Assembly (NCBI GenBank): GCA_964608325.1
Contig: CAZSMX010000001.1
Span: 76,578 to 140,577, forward strand
Source of the DNA: CAZRVH01 sp964608325
Lineage (GTDB): Bacteria; Patescibacteriota; Gracilibacteria; Peribacterales; Peribacteraceae
DNA length: 64,000 bases
Reading direction: 5' to 3'
A program made the position numbers and the translations under genes. Below are positions 40,523-48,342 of the stretch, piece by piece. The notes under the pieces are model-generated. The model did no database searches, was not told the origin of the DNA, and saw only the letters and a program-made list of their open reading frames with translations. Positions within the stretch are counted from its first letter, which is position 1. Every line of letters starts with the position of its first letter.

Positions 40523-43500
40523 TCAGGAACATCCGCTTGTGGCGCCGCAATCGAGGCACACTTCGCAGCTTCCGTTGCGCTTCATCTTCATGCTGCCGCA
40601 ACCGCTGCACATGGAACCCGTGAATCCCTGCTGCTTCGCTTCGTCCAGCTTGCTGGCCGGGGACTTGGATTCCTCCGCCGCGTCCGTGATGGACGTTTGC
40701 ATTGGCATGAAGTCGGCGGCGGCCTGCGTTCCTTCGTCCACGACGGGGAGGCGCATCGCGAAGGCATCCTTGCTCTTGCTACCGTCGCTGTAGGCCTTCT
40801 CGATGAGGTCCTTGCTGTGGTACTGCATCGCCTGTTCCTTTGTAAGGAACTTGAGGGCGAGCCAGCGTCCCACGTAGTCCATGAATGACTTGGCCATCGG
40901 GATCTCGTTGTTCTGGGTAAATCCGGCGGGCTCGAAACGGGTGTTGACGAGCTTGGAGCAGAGGACTTCCAGCGGCACGCCGTACTGCAGGTTCATGGAG
41001 AGCGCGAGCGTGAGCGAGTTCATGATGCCGGAGATCGTGCTTCCTTCCTTGCTCATGCGGATGAAGATCTCGCCCGGGGTTCCGTCCTCGAAGAGTCCGA
41101 CCGTGATGTATCCCTCGTGTCCCGCGATGTTGAACTTGTGCGTGAGGCTGAGGCGCTCGGCGGGCAGCTTGCGGCGGCGCGGCATTTCCTTGTAGACGAT
41201 CTTCTCCTGGATGACGACCTTGGACTCTTCCTTCTTCTCCTCCTTCTTGTCGGACTTGTTGCTGAGGGCCTGGCTCATCTTGGATCCGTCGCGGTAGAGC
41301 GCGTTAGCCTTGAGGGAGAGCTTCCAGCTGAGGAAGTACGCCTTCTTGATATCCTCGACCGTGGCCTCGTGCGGCAGGTTGATGGTCTTGCTGATGGCGC
41401 CGGAGATGAACGGCTGGGCGGCGGCCATCATGCGGATGTGGCCTTCGGCGTGGATGAAGCGCTTGCCGAGCTTGCCGCACTTGTTGGCGCAGTCGAAGAC
41501 GGGCAGGTGTTCGTCCTTGAGCAGCGGGGCGCCTTCCACGGTCATATGTCCGCAGATGGCGACGTTCGCTTCCTCGATCTGGGCGTCGGTGAATCCGAGC
41601 GCCTTGAGCAGGTTGAAGTTCTGGTCGGCAAGCTGGGCATCGGTGAATCCGAGGCGCTTCATCGTTTCGTCACCGAGGACGAATTTGTTGAAGGCGAAGC
41701 CGATCTCGAACACCTGGGGCAGCTGCTTCTCGATGTGGGCGATGTCGCTGTCGTTGAAGCCCTTGTCGCGCAGGCTCTGGCGGTTCACGTGCGGGGCCCC
41801 TTCCAGGCTGAGCGTTCCCATGACGTACTTCATGATGTCGCTGACCTCCTGGGAGGAGTAGCCGAGGGCCACGAGGGCCGGCTCGACGGACTGGTTGGCA
41901 ATCTTCATGTATCCGCCTCCCGCGAGCTTCTTGAACTTCACGAGCGCGAAGTCCGGCTCGATACCCGTCGTGTCGCAATCCATGAGGAGTCCGATCGTTC
42001 CCGTGGGGGCGATGACGGTCACCTGGGCGTTGCGGAATCCGTGCTCCTCGCCCGTGGCGAGTGCCTTGTCCCAGCATTCCTTGGCGGCGCGCAGGAGGTA
42101 GTCCGGTGTCTTGTCCTGGTCCAGCCCGACGGGCGGAACGTGGAGCTTCTCGTATTCCTTGGCCGGGGCGTCGTAAGCGGCGCGGCGGTGGTTGCGGATG
42201 ACGCGCAGCATGTGATCGCGGTTCTTCAGGTAACCGGGGAAGGCGCCGAGGTTGCGCGCCATTTCCGCGGAGGTGGCGTACGACTCACCCGTGAGGATGG
42301 CCGTCAGGGCGCCTCCGATGTTGCGTCCGAGTTCGGAATCGTACGGGATGCCCATCTGCATCAGCGTCGCGCCGAGGTTGGCGTAACCGAGGCCGAGCGT
42401 GCGGAACTTGTAGCTGAGTTCGGCGATTTCCTTGCTGGGAAACTGGGCCATGAGCACCGAGATCTCCAAGACGATGGTCCACAGGCGCGTGGCGTGGATG
42501 AACTTGTCGACCTCGAACGTACCGTGCTCCTCGTCGTAGAACTTCATCACGTTCAGAGACGCCAGATTGCAGGCGGTGTTGTCCAGGAACATGTACTCGC
42601 TGCAGGGATTCGATGCGTTGATGCGGCCGTCCTCGGGGCAGGTGTGCCAGTCGTTGATCGTGGTGTCGTACTGCACTCCCGGATCGGCGCAGGCCCATGC
42701 GGCGTAGCCGATCTCGTCCCAAAGGGCGCGGGCCTTGAGGGTCTTAGAGGGCTTCGGGGCGCGGTTCTCTGCCTTGGCCTTCTTCAGTTCCGTTCTCCAG
42801 TACAGGTTCCAGTCGCCGTCGCGCTCCACGTTCTCGAAGAACTCGTGGGCGATGCGCACGGAGTTGTTGGAGTTCTGTCCGGAAACCGTGCTGTATGCCT
42901 CGCCGTTGAAGTCCGTGTCGTAGCCGGCGGCCACGAGGGCGGCGACTTTCTTCTCCTCGTTCACCTTCCAGTTGATGAAGCTCTCGATATCCGGGTGGTC
43001 GAGGTCCAAGCAGACCATCTTCGCGGCGCGGCGCGTGGTTCCGCCGGACTTGATGGCTCCCGCTGCGCGATCGCCGATCTTCAGCCAGCTCATGAGGCCG
43101 GAGCTCGTTCCCCCGCCGGACAGCGGCTCCCCCGCCCCGCGCAGGCCCGAGAAGTTCGTGCCCGTTCCGGATCCGAACTTGAAGAGGCGCGCCTCGCGGA
43201 CCCACAGGTCCATGATGCCTCCTTCATTCACCATGTCGTCGTCGACGCTCTGAATGAAGCAGGCGTGCGGCTGGGGGTGCGTGTAGGCATCCTCGCTGCG
43301 CTTCACCGTGCCCGTCGCGGGATCCACGTAGTAGTGGCCCTGCGGAAGGCCCGTGATGCCGTAGGCGTAATTCAAACCGGTGTTGAACCACTGGGGGCTG
43401 TTCGGAGCCGCCATCTGGCGTACGAGCATGTAGCTGAGTTCGTCCTCGAATGCCTGGGCGTCCTGAGTCGTCGCGAAATAGCCGTGCGTCTCTCCCCAGT

Positions 43501-43888
43501 GCCTCCAGCATCCTGCCAAGCGGCGCACCACCTGCTTCACGCTCTTCTCCGGCCCCATCACCACCTCGCCCTTCTCGTCGCGGATGAGATTCCCCTGCTC
43601 ATCCTTCTGCGGGATACCCGCCTTGCGGAAGTACTTGCTCACCACGATGTCGGTCGCGACCTGGCTCCATTCGGCCGGAATCTCCGCGTCCAACATTTCG
43701 AACACGACGGAACCGTTCGTGTTCTTGATGCGGCTCGTGCGCTTTTCGTACGTCACTTCTTCCAAAGGATCGCTGCCGGGCGTCGTGAAGACGCGGCCGA
43801 TCGTAAGACCGCGTTCCTTGGGAGGTAAAAACGACTGTTGCTCGGTTGTCTGGGAGTCCTTGGCGGGTGAGGAAGCCTGCGGGTTCAT
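40523..43888 (-). CDS. nrdJ: Adenosylcobalamin-dependent ribonucleoside-diphosphate reductase (class II)
   Basis: 1121 aa. It reduces ribonucleotides to deoxyribonucleotides using a cobalamin-generated thiyl radical. The active-site triad is in NPCSE (Asn427, Cys429, Glu431); NSPQWFNTGLNYAYG, DNTACNLASLNVM and GTIGLLMDCDTTGIEPDFA are conserved. The C-terminus has the redox/zinc cysteines CSGCGSMKMKRNGSCEVCLDCG (read in two parts). Length suits the long bacterial NrdJ form. It is a single-gene unit: promoter at 43916 with a palindrome across the -10, terminator at 40475. B12 must come from outside unless synthesis genes exist elsewhere. Confidence 0.96.
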   Translation of the reverse strand: MNPQASSPAKDSQTTEQQSFLPPKERGLTIGRVFTTPGSDPLEEVTYEKRTSRIKNTNGSVVFEMLDAEIPAEWSQVATDIVVSKYFRKAGIPQKDEQGNLIRDEKGEVVMGPEKSVKQVVRRLAGCWRHWGETHGYFATTQDAQAFEDELSYMLVRQMAAPNSPQWFNTGLNYAYGITGLPQGHYYVDPATGTVKRSEDAYTHPQPHACFIQSVDDDMVNEGGIMDLWVREARLFKFGSGTGTNFSGLRGAGEPLSGGGTSSGLMSWLKIGDRAAGAIKSGGTTRRAAKMVCLDLDHPDIESFINWKVNEEKKVAALVAAGYDTDFNGEAYSTVSGQNSNNSVRIAHEFFENVERDGDWNLYWRTELKKAKAENRAPKPSKTLKARALWDEIGYAAWACADPGVQYDTTINDWHTCPEDGRINASNPCSEYMFLDNTACNLASLNVMKFYDEEHGTFEVDKFIHATRLWTIVLEISVLMAQFPSKEIAELSYKFRTLGLGYANLGATLMQMGIPYDSELGRNIGGALTAILTGESYATSAEMARNLGAFPGYLKNRDHMLRVIRNHRRAAYDAPAKEYEKLHVPPVGLDQDKTPDYLLRAAKECWDKALATGEEHGFRNAQVTVIAPTGTIGLLMDCDTTGIEPDFALVKFKKLAGGGYMKIANQSVEPALVALGYSSQEVSDIMKYVMGTLSLEGAPHVNRQSLRDKGFNDSDIAHIEKQLPQVFEIGFAFNKFVLGDETMKRLGFTDAQLADQNFNLLKALGFTDAQIEEANVAICGHMTVEGAPLLKDEHLPVFDCANKCGKLGKRFIHAEGHIRMMAAAQPFISGAISKTINLPHEATVEDIKKAYFLSWKLSLKANALYRDGSKMSQALSNKSDKKEEKKEESKVVIQEKIVYKEMPRRRKLPAERLSLTHKFNIAGHEGYITVGLFEDGTPGEIFIRMSKEGSTISGIMNSLTLALSMNLQYGVPLEVLCSKLVNTRFEPAGFTQNNEIPMAKSFMDYVGRWLALKFLTKEQAMQYHSKDLIEKAYSDGSKSKDAFAMRLPVVDEGTQAAADFMPMQTSITDAAEESKSPASKLDEAKQQGFTGSMCSGCGSMKMKRNGSCEVCLDCGATSGCS

Positions 43889-43915
43889 AAGGGGGAAGGG
43901 AATGACAAGTAAAAT

Positions 43916-43944
43916 ACACTATGTTGTGTGTGTTGCGGTGACAA
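43916..43944 (-). promoter_or_regulatory. nrdJ promoter with palindromic operator candidate
   Basis: TTGTCA, 17-nt spacer, TAGTGT. The palindrome ACAC-N6-GTGT (43916-43929) covers the -10. It is shorter than the 16-bp NrdR consensus, but its position is right for a repressor. Confidence 0.5.
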
Positions 43945-44141
43945 ACCCCAAGATATGGTAGCCCCGCATCCCGTGCAAGAATGTATCAGCAGGGGTGGGA
44001 CCCTCTGTCAAAGCCGGCATGTGCATGGGCAAAAGTGAAATAATTTCATGCGTGGAAATGAGTGCTACAGCATGAAGCCGGATAAGAAGAAAGTCGAACT
44101 CACTTTTGTGTTCAGTTCTTTCCTGATGCGGAACATCCGTC

Positions 44142-44147
44142 TACACT
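44142..44147 (+). promoter_or_regulatory. -10 box of the flavin reductase gene
   Basis: TACACT 6 nt before the ATG; leaderless. Confidence 0.5.
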
Positions 44148-44153
44148 CTGCAC

Positions 44154-44882
44154 ATGACAGAAAACGCATCTCCTACGGACAATCTCATCGTCGTCATCGT
44201 TGCCGGAACAAACGAGCCGAGCAACAGCAACGTGATGGCGGATCACTTCATAAAGGGCATGGGGCAGGTGCCTGGGGTCAGGATCGAAAAATTGCGCCTC
44301 AAGGATATGAACCTCAGTCACTTCACGTTGGAACGCTATGAGGAAGACTGCGAACTCGAGCAGGACTACCTGCGCGTGAAAACGCTCCTCAAGGAAGCGA
44401 AGGGAACCGTATTCGCCTCCCCTATCTGGAATTTCAGCGTTCCCGCGCACTTCAAGAACCTCATCGACCGCATGGGTGCGTTCGCGTTGGATCACGAGAC
44501 GCACAGTAAAGGGCAGTTCGCAGGCCGGCCCTTCGCCCTCCTCTACACGGGCGGCGCCCCGATGATCGCCTGGAAGGCTCTGATGTACCTCACGACGCTC
44601 CACGTAACCGAAGCGATCAAGTACTACGGCGGCACCGTGGTCTACCGCCACTTCGAACCGAAGTCCGTGCAGGGCCGAGGCAAGTTCGGTTTGGTCGTCG
44701 ACAAACGACCGGATTCCCTGGCCTTGATGGAAAAGAAAGGAAAGCAGTACGCGGAAATGGTCGAGTACTACGCAAAGAACGGAAAGCTTCCGGCCACCCA
44801 GCAGTTCGTCTACGCATTCTTCACGTTCCTCTACCGCGTGGGGAACCGCATCATGTATCCCATCAGCACGTTGAACAAATAG
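44154..44882 (+). CDS. NAD(P)H-dependent FMN reductase-like flavoprotein
   Basis: 242 aa, flavodoxin-like fold. VVIVAGTNEPSNSNVMADHF is the phosphate-binding loop, and FASPIWNFSVPAHFKNLIDRM the family's second FMN motif (quoted as a read-through of 21 positions interrupted here at S-V: FASPIWNFS, VPAHFKNLIDRM). It reduces flavins or quinones with NAD(P)H. An added C-terminal stretch (FFTFLYRVGNRIMYPIS) is hydrophobic and may touch the membrane. Confidence 0.78.
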   Translation: MTENASPTDNLIVVIVAGTNEPSNSNVMADHFIKGMGQVPGVRIEKLRLKDMNLSHFTLERYEEDCELEQDYLRVKTLLKEAKGTVFASPIWNFSVPAHFKNLIDRMGAFALDHETHSKGQFAGRPFALLYTGGAPMIAWKALMYLTTLHVTEAIKYYGGTVVYRHFEPKSVQGRGKFGLVVDKRPDSLALMEKKGKQYAEMVEYYAKNGKLPATQQFVYAFFTFLYRVGNRIMYPISTLNK

Positions 44883-44904
44883 GGAGAATGGGAGTTTGGT
44901 ACTA

Positions 44905-44933
44905 TTGACAAATATTATAAAATATTTTATATT
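44905..44933 (+). promoter_or_regulatory. Strong promoter of the 45038 gene
   Basis: TTGACA, 17-nt A/T spacer, TATATT. Confidence 0.7.
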
Positions 44934-44939
44934 ATTTAT

Positions 44940-45037
44940 AATTCCTATCTGTATGGATAGGTACGTCCGAAAGGACGAATGATGGCCGGTCACTCCATCT
45001 TAGCATGTGACCAGTTTGTTCTTTCAGGAGGTGCCGT
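44940..45037 (+). promoter_or_regulatory. Structured leader with three hairpins
   Basis: CCTATC/GATAGG, GTCC-GAAA-GGAC, and GGTCAC/GTGACC in a row, then AGGAGG before the ATG. Looks like a cis-regulatory RNA or a stabilising 5' structure; no known riboswitch class recognised. Confidence 0.45.
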
Positions 45038-45322
45038 ATGGCATCCGCATCGAATCGTTGGAACATTGTTGGTGGTCCGTCCAAGTACGATCTTCTGATC
45101 CATGGTTTCTGCGAAAGGAACTCCGTTTCTTTTACAACTACCTATAATCAGGAGCGAGCGCTCGTCTGCATCTTGAACGAGTGCAAATACGAAGACGGCA
45201 GCGGGAATAATTTCCTCCTTGCTGGATTCATCTCCAATTTTCCCGAAGGCCAGTGGTCATTCAAAGCCTACTATAACGTCCAACGGCGGACGGGTTGGCT
45301 GGAATTCCAACGAGTTCAGTAA
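45038..45322 (+). CDS. Orphan small soluble protein
   Basis: 94 aa, no family recognised; beta-rich, aromatic (RWNIVGGPSKYDLLIHGF, FPEGQWSFKAYYNVQRRTGW). The ATG follows AGGAGGTG by 4-5 nt. Expressed alone from a near-consensus promoter through a structured leader, with its own terminator: signals for high expression, unlike the core genes nearby. Confidence 0.7.
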   Translation: MASASNRWNIVGGPSKYDLLIHGFCERNSVSFTTTYNQERALVCILNECKYEDGSGNNFLLAGFISNFPEGQWSFKAYYNVQRRTGWLEFQRVQ

Positions 45323-45357
45323 CATCCAAACGGATGTTCGGTTATCACCCTCCCGGT

Positions 45358-45388
45358 CCGCGTGGCGCAAGCTACGCGGATTTTTTTT
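45358..45388 (+). terminator. Intrinsic terminator of the 45038 gene
   Basis: CCGCGTGGC/GCTACGCGG stem (one G-T), GCAA loop, then eight T. Confidence 0.92.
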
Positions 45389-45389
45389 A

Positions 45390-45833
45390 TCATTCCGGTC
45401 TTTGAAGGTACTTCTGCAGCGGCGTCACCGGTTTCACATCCGTCGTCTTTCCTTCGGTCAAATCCCCTTCCGCGATCGTGTGCGTTTCTTGCTCCTGCTT
45501 CATCGGCTTCACATCCGTCTTCATGCGGTGGTGGCGGTGGGCTTTCAAGATCGCCCGGTATCCCCCCTCCCCGTTCTCCAGGAAGTGCGCGACGCGCGTC
45601 ACGGTCGTGGTGCTCGCCCCGGTCTGCGCGGCGACCTGGCGATAGCTCAGTCCCTGCGCCAGGAGTTTGGCGACTTCCAGGCGTTCACTGAGCGCCTGCA
45701 TTTCACTCAGTGTGGCAATGTCGCGGATGAACGCATCCATGGCGTCTTCCGTCTTGCACGACACCAATGCCTTGCTGAGCGAGCGGAACCACGGCTCCTT
45801 CTTCCAACTGTCTTCGGTGAAGCGTCGTTTCAT
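45390..45833 (-). CDS. TrpR/YerC-family DNA-binding regulator
   Basis: 147 aa. The middle matches YerC/YecD, TrpR-related helix-turn-helix proteins: AFIRDIATLSEMQALSERLEVAKLL, then GLSYRQVAAQTGASTTTVTRVAHFLENGEGGY with the recognition helix in TGASTTTVTRV (these stretches adjoin in the chain). The C-terminal 50 residues are polar and unrelated to YerC. Probably a small repressor; its ligand and targets are unknown. Promoter TTGAAT-17-TATCCT lies 9 nt before the ATG. Confidence 0.82.
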   Translation of the reverse strand: MKRRFTEDSWKKEPWFRSLSKALVSCKTEDAMDAFIRDIATLSEMQALSERLEVAKLLAQGLSYRQVAAQTGASTTTVTRVAHFLENGEGGYRAILKAHRHHRMKTDVKPMKQEQETHTIAEGDLTEGKTTDVKPVTPLQKYLQRPE

Positions 45834-45842
45834 AGGAAGGAA

Positions 45843-45871
45843 AGGATAGGCGTCCCCCTGTGTTAATTCAA
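45843..45871 (-). promoter_or_regulatory. Leaderless-type promoter of the TrpR-like gene
   Basis: TTGAAT, 17-nt spacer, TATCCT, 9 nt to the ATG at 45833. Confidence 0.6.
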
Positions 45872-45925
45872 TAATACTGATCGCAAATTGTGAACGGTCT
45901 TAATACCGCTTTAATCCAGCCGTCG

Positions 45926-45931
45926 TATACT
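45926..45931 (+). promoter_or_regulatory. -10 box of the HtrA gene
   Basis: TATACT, 21 nt before the ATG at 45953; -35 not clear. Confidence 0.4.
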
Positions 45932-45952
45932 GCGCACGTTCCCCGCATTCTT

Positions 45953-47137
45953 ATGGAAAATACGAATCGCACAACCTTTATGGCCGCCGGAATCGCAGTG
46001 GCCGCCAGTCTCCTCTCCGTAGGAATCAGCCTGCATACGGCATTATCGGACCGATCCGATAACGACATCGGTACTCCCCTCACCGGAAGTGCCGCGTACG
46101 TTCCGGCCACCAGCCAGGAAGCGGCCGTGATTGACGTCGTCGGCAAAGCCGAACCCGCGGTAGCGAGCGTCATCATCAAGAAGAACCTGCCGGTCATGGA
46201 ACGGCTCAAGAGCGATAGCCAATTCGACTTCTTCTTCCCGCAGTACCGCCAGAACGGGACGAAGTTGCAGGAGGTCGGCGGAGGCACCGCGTTTTTCATC
46301 TCCGCAGACGGACTCCTGATGACCAACAAGCACGTCGTGAGCGATGCCAACGCGCAGTACTCCGTCCTGCTGAATGACGGACGGACACTGGACGCGAAGG
46401 TAGTGGGACGCGATTCGTCAAACGACGTCGCCCTGCTGAAAGTGGAAGGGTCCGGCTTCCCCTTCCTGACATTCGCGGACAGGGGCGACCTGAAGCTCGG
46501 CCAGGGCGTCATCAGTATCGGCAACGCGCTGGGTGAATTCCGGAACACCGTGAGCGTGGGAGTCGTATCCGGCCTGGAACGCGACATCACGGCGGGCAGC
46601 AGGAACCAAGGCACCGTGGAGCGATTGCATAGCATTATCCAAACGGATGCGGCTATTAACGAAGGGAACTCCGGCGGGCCACTCCTGAACTTTGAAGGAA
46701 AGGTGATTGGCATGAATACGGCGGTGGCCACCGGGGCGGAAAACATCGGATTCGCCATCCCCGTGAATGACCTGTTGCGCGTTACCGAAAGCTATGCGCA
46801 GTACGGCCGCATCGTGCGTCCCTACCTGGGCGTGCGCTATTCCCCGGTGACTGCGGATATGCAGAAAGCAAACAACCTGTCGGTTGATTACGGAGTGCTG
46901 GTCGCCAAGGGGGCGACCGTGAACGACCTGGCGGTCCTTCCCAACTCCCCGGCGTCGAAAGCAGGTATCCAGGAGGGCGATATCATCCTGGAAGCGGACG
47001 GCGTGAAGATCGATTTGAAGAACCAGCTCGGCGAGATCATCCAAGCGAAGAAACCCGGCGATACGTTGTCCGTGAAGGTACTGCGCAACGGCAAAATGCT
47101 CGACCTGACGGCGACACTGGAGGAATGGAAAGAATAA
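45953..47137 (+). CDS. HtrA/DegP-like trypsin-fold serine protease with PDZ domain
   Basis: 394 aa. N-terminal membrane anchor (FMAAGIAVAASLLSVGISL), then a trypsin-like domain with His127 (TNKHVVS), Asp158 (SSNDVALLKV) and Ser240 (EGNSGGPLL), all present. One C-terminal PDZ domain (PASKAGIQEGDIILEADG). It degrades or refolds damaged envelope proteins outside the membrane. The start at 45953 follows a TATACT -10; the earlier in-frame ATG at 45890 lies before that box. Confidence 0.93.
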   Translation: MENTNRTTFMAAGIAVAASLLSVGISLHTALSDRSDNDIGTPLTGSAAYVPATSQEAAVIDVVGKAEPAVASVIIKKNLPVMERLKSDSQFDFFFPQYRQNGTKLQEVGGGTAFFISADGLLMTNKHVVSDANAQYSVLLNDGRTLDAKVVGRDSSNDVALLKVEGSGFPFLTFADRGDLKLGQGVISIGNALGEFRNTVSVGVVSGLERDITAGSRNQGTVERLHSIIQTDAAINEGNSGGPLLNFEGKVIGMNTAVATGAENIGFAIPVNDLLRVTESYAQYGRIVRPYLGVRYSPVTADMQKANNLSVDYGVLVAKGATVNDLAVLPNSPASKAGIQEGDIILEADGVKIDLKNQLGEIIQAKKPGDTLSVKVLRNGKMLDLTATLEEWKE

Positions 47138-47180
47138 GACCTATTAGCCTTTTTGCCTTATCCTAGGGCTCTCCTGGTTA

Positions 47181-47209
47181 TTGCTAAAATACACTAAATA
47201 GTGTATAAT
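47181..47209 (+). promoter_or_regulatory. Leaderless promoter of the M23 gene with palindrome in the spacer
   Basis: TTGCTA, 17-nt spacer, TATAAT, 6 nt to the ATG. The spacer ends in the perfect palindrome ACACTAAATAGTGT (47191-47204). TAAAATACACTA is shared with the nrdJ promoter. Confidence 0.65.
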
Positions 47210-47215
47210 AATTTG

Positions 47216-48298
47216 ATGTACGTACAAACATACACACATATCCTTCATGTTTGGCTTGAATGGCTAAAAGTGCACAAGCGCATGATCTTGGGCGCTATTT
47301 TCGGCATTTTGACCGTCGTACATACGGGGATGGTGAAAAATGAATTAAGCGACGCGTATTTATTGATACGCATCAAGCCGCCGGAAAAAGTTCAAGTGTA
47401 CGCACCCATCAAGAAGCAGATCATCCGCCGTCGCAGGTTGGCTATCGCAAGCTACTCGGCTTCCTCCAGCAACTCCTCTTCATCGGCGATCTCCCGGAAG
47501 CCGTTTGTCCCACGTGGCAAATCGTCCTCTCCCTCGCAAGTCCTGCACGGAGCCGCCCCCGAAGATACGTCCAGCGAATCATCGTCATCCAGCCGTTCGT
47601 CCGCAGTGCGCCTGCCGACGGAAGATTTTCCGCCTTTCCTGCGCACGGTAATGCCCGTGACCAAAGTGCCCAACTGGGGGAACATGCGCACGCCGGAGGA
47701 ATGGAACCGTACGTATGATGAAATCCCCGATGCGGAATTCGTGATGGTGCCGACGTATAACCTGAAAAACCTAACGGACGAAACGATGGACGAACTCCTG
47801 CGGCACCGCGACGAACCCCGGACCATCAGGACCCTCACGGAAAAGCTCACCTGGTCCACCCGCTACTTCGGCGCCTACGACCTGGATGCCAGCGAGTTCA
47901 GCGCCGTCCACCCGGGCGTGGACATGAAGCTGGCCGAAGGCACGCCCATCGGAAGCATCGCAGGAGGACGCGTGAACGCCGTGATAAACAAGAACTCGGG
48001 CTTGGGCCTGCATGTCATCATCGAGCACCGCTTGCCGGACGGATCGCAGTATTTCTCCATTTACGGGCACCTGGGAGAGGTTTCCGTCTCCGTAGGCGAT
48101 GCCGTGAAGCCGGGGCAAGACATCGGAAAGGTCGGCATGACGGGCAAGACAACTGCCCCGCACCTTCATTTGCAGATCGACAAGGGATCCGGCGAGGAAT
48201 TCCACGTCGCCAATACGCCGGACCACCTGCCCACCCGATCGGAAGCCGCCGAATCGTGGATGCACCCGATCGATTTCATTCGCACCTACGCGAACTAA
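47216..48298 (+). CDS. M23-family metallopeptidase (LytM-like)
   Basis: 360 aa. A membrane helix (MILGAIFGILTVVHTGM) near the N-terminus, a Ser-rich low-complexity linker (about residues 80-140), and a C-terminal M23 domain with zinc ligands in HPGVDMK (about residue 232) and HLHLQI (about 317), plus YGHLGEVSV. It probably cuts peptidoglycan cross-bridges during growth or division, or activates amidases. The start at 47216 is dictated by the -10 box six nt upstream. Confidence 0.88.
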   Translation: MYVQTYTHILHVWLEWLKVHKRMILGAIFGILTVVHTGMVKNELSDAYLLIRIKPPEKVQVYAPIKKQIIRRRRLAIASYSASSSNSSSSAISRKPFVPRGKSSSPSQVLHGAAPEDTSSESSSSSRSSAVRLPTEDFPPFLRTVMPVTKVPNWGNMRTPEEWNRTYDEIPDAEFVMVPTYNLKNLTDETMDELLRHRDEPRTIRTLTEKLTWSTRYFGAYDLDASEFSAVHPGVDMKLAEGTPIGSIAGGRVNAVINKNSGLGLHVIIEHRLPDGSQYFSIYGHLGEVSVSVGDAVKPGQDIGKVGMTGKTTAPHLHLQIDKGSGEEFHVANTPDHLPTRSEAAESWMHPIDFIRTYAN

Positions 48299-48299
48299 A

Positions 48300-48325
48300 A
48301 AGGGCCCCTTGTGGGGGCCCTTCTT
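48300..48325. terminator. Bidirectional terminator between M23 and Ig/MBG genes
   Basis: AAGGGCCCC/GGGGCCCTT with 5-nt loop; A-rich left flank, TTCTT right flank. Confidence 0.75.
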
Positions 48326-48342
48326 GCGATTGTGAGTCGATA

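Noticed and set aside
41117..43828. 903-codon plus-strand open frame antisense to nrdJ
   Set aside because: Shadow of GC-biased codons; the minus strand is clearly NrdJ with all active-site motifs.
43916..43929. Canonical NrdR box
   Set aside because: The palindrome has a 6-nt centre rather than the usual 8 nt, and only one copy is present; kept only as an operator candidate.
43889..44153. Cobalamin riboswitch upstream of nrdJ
   Set aside because: No B12-box sequence or fitting fold seen on the minus strand.
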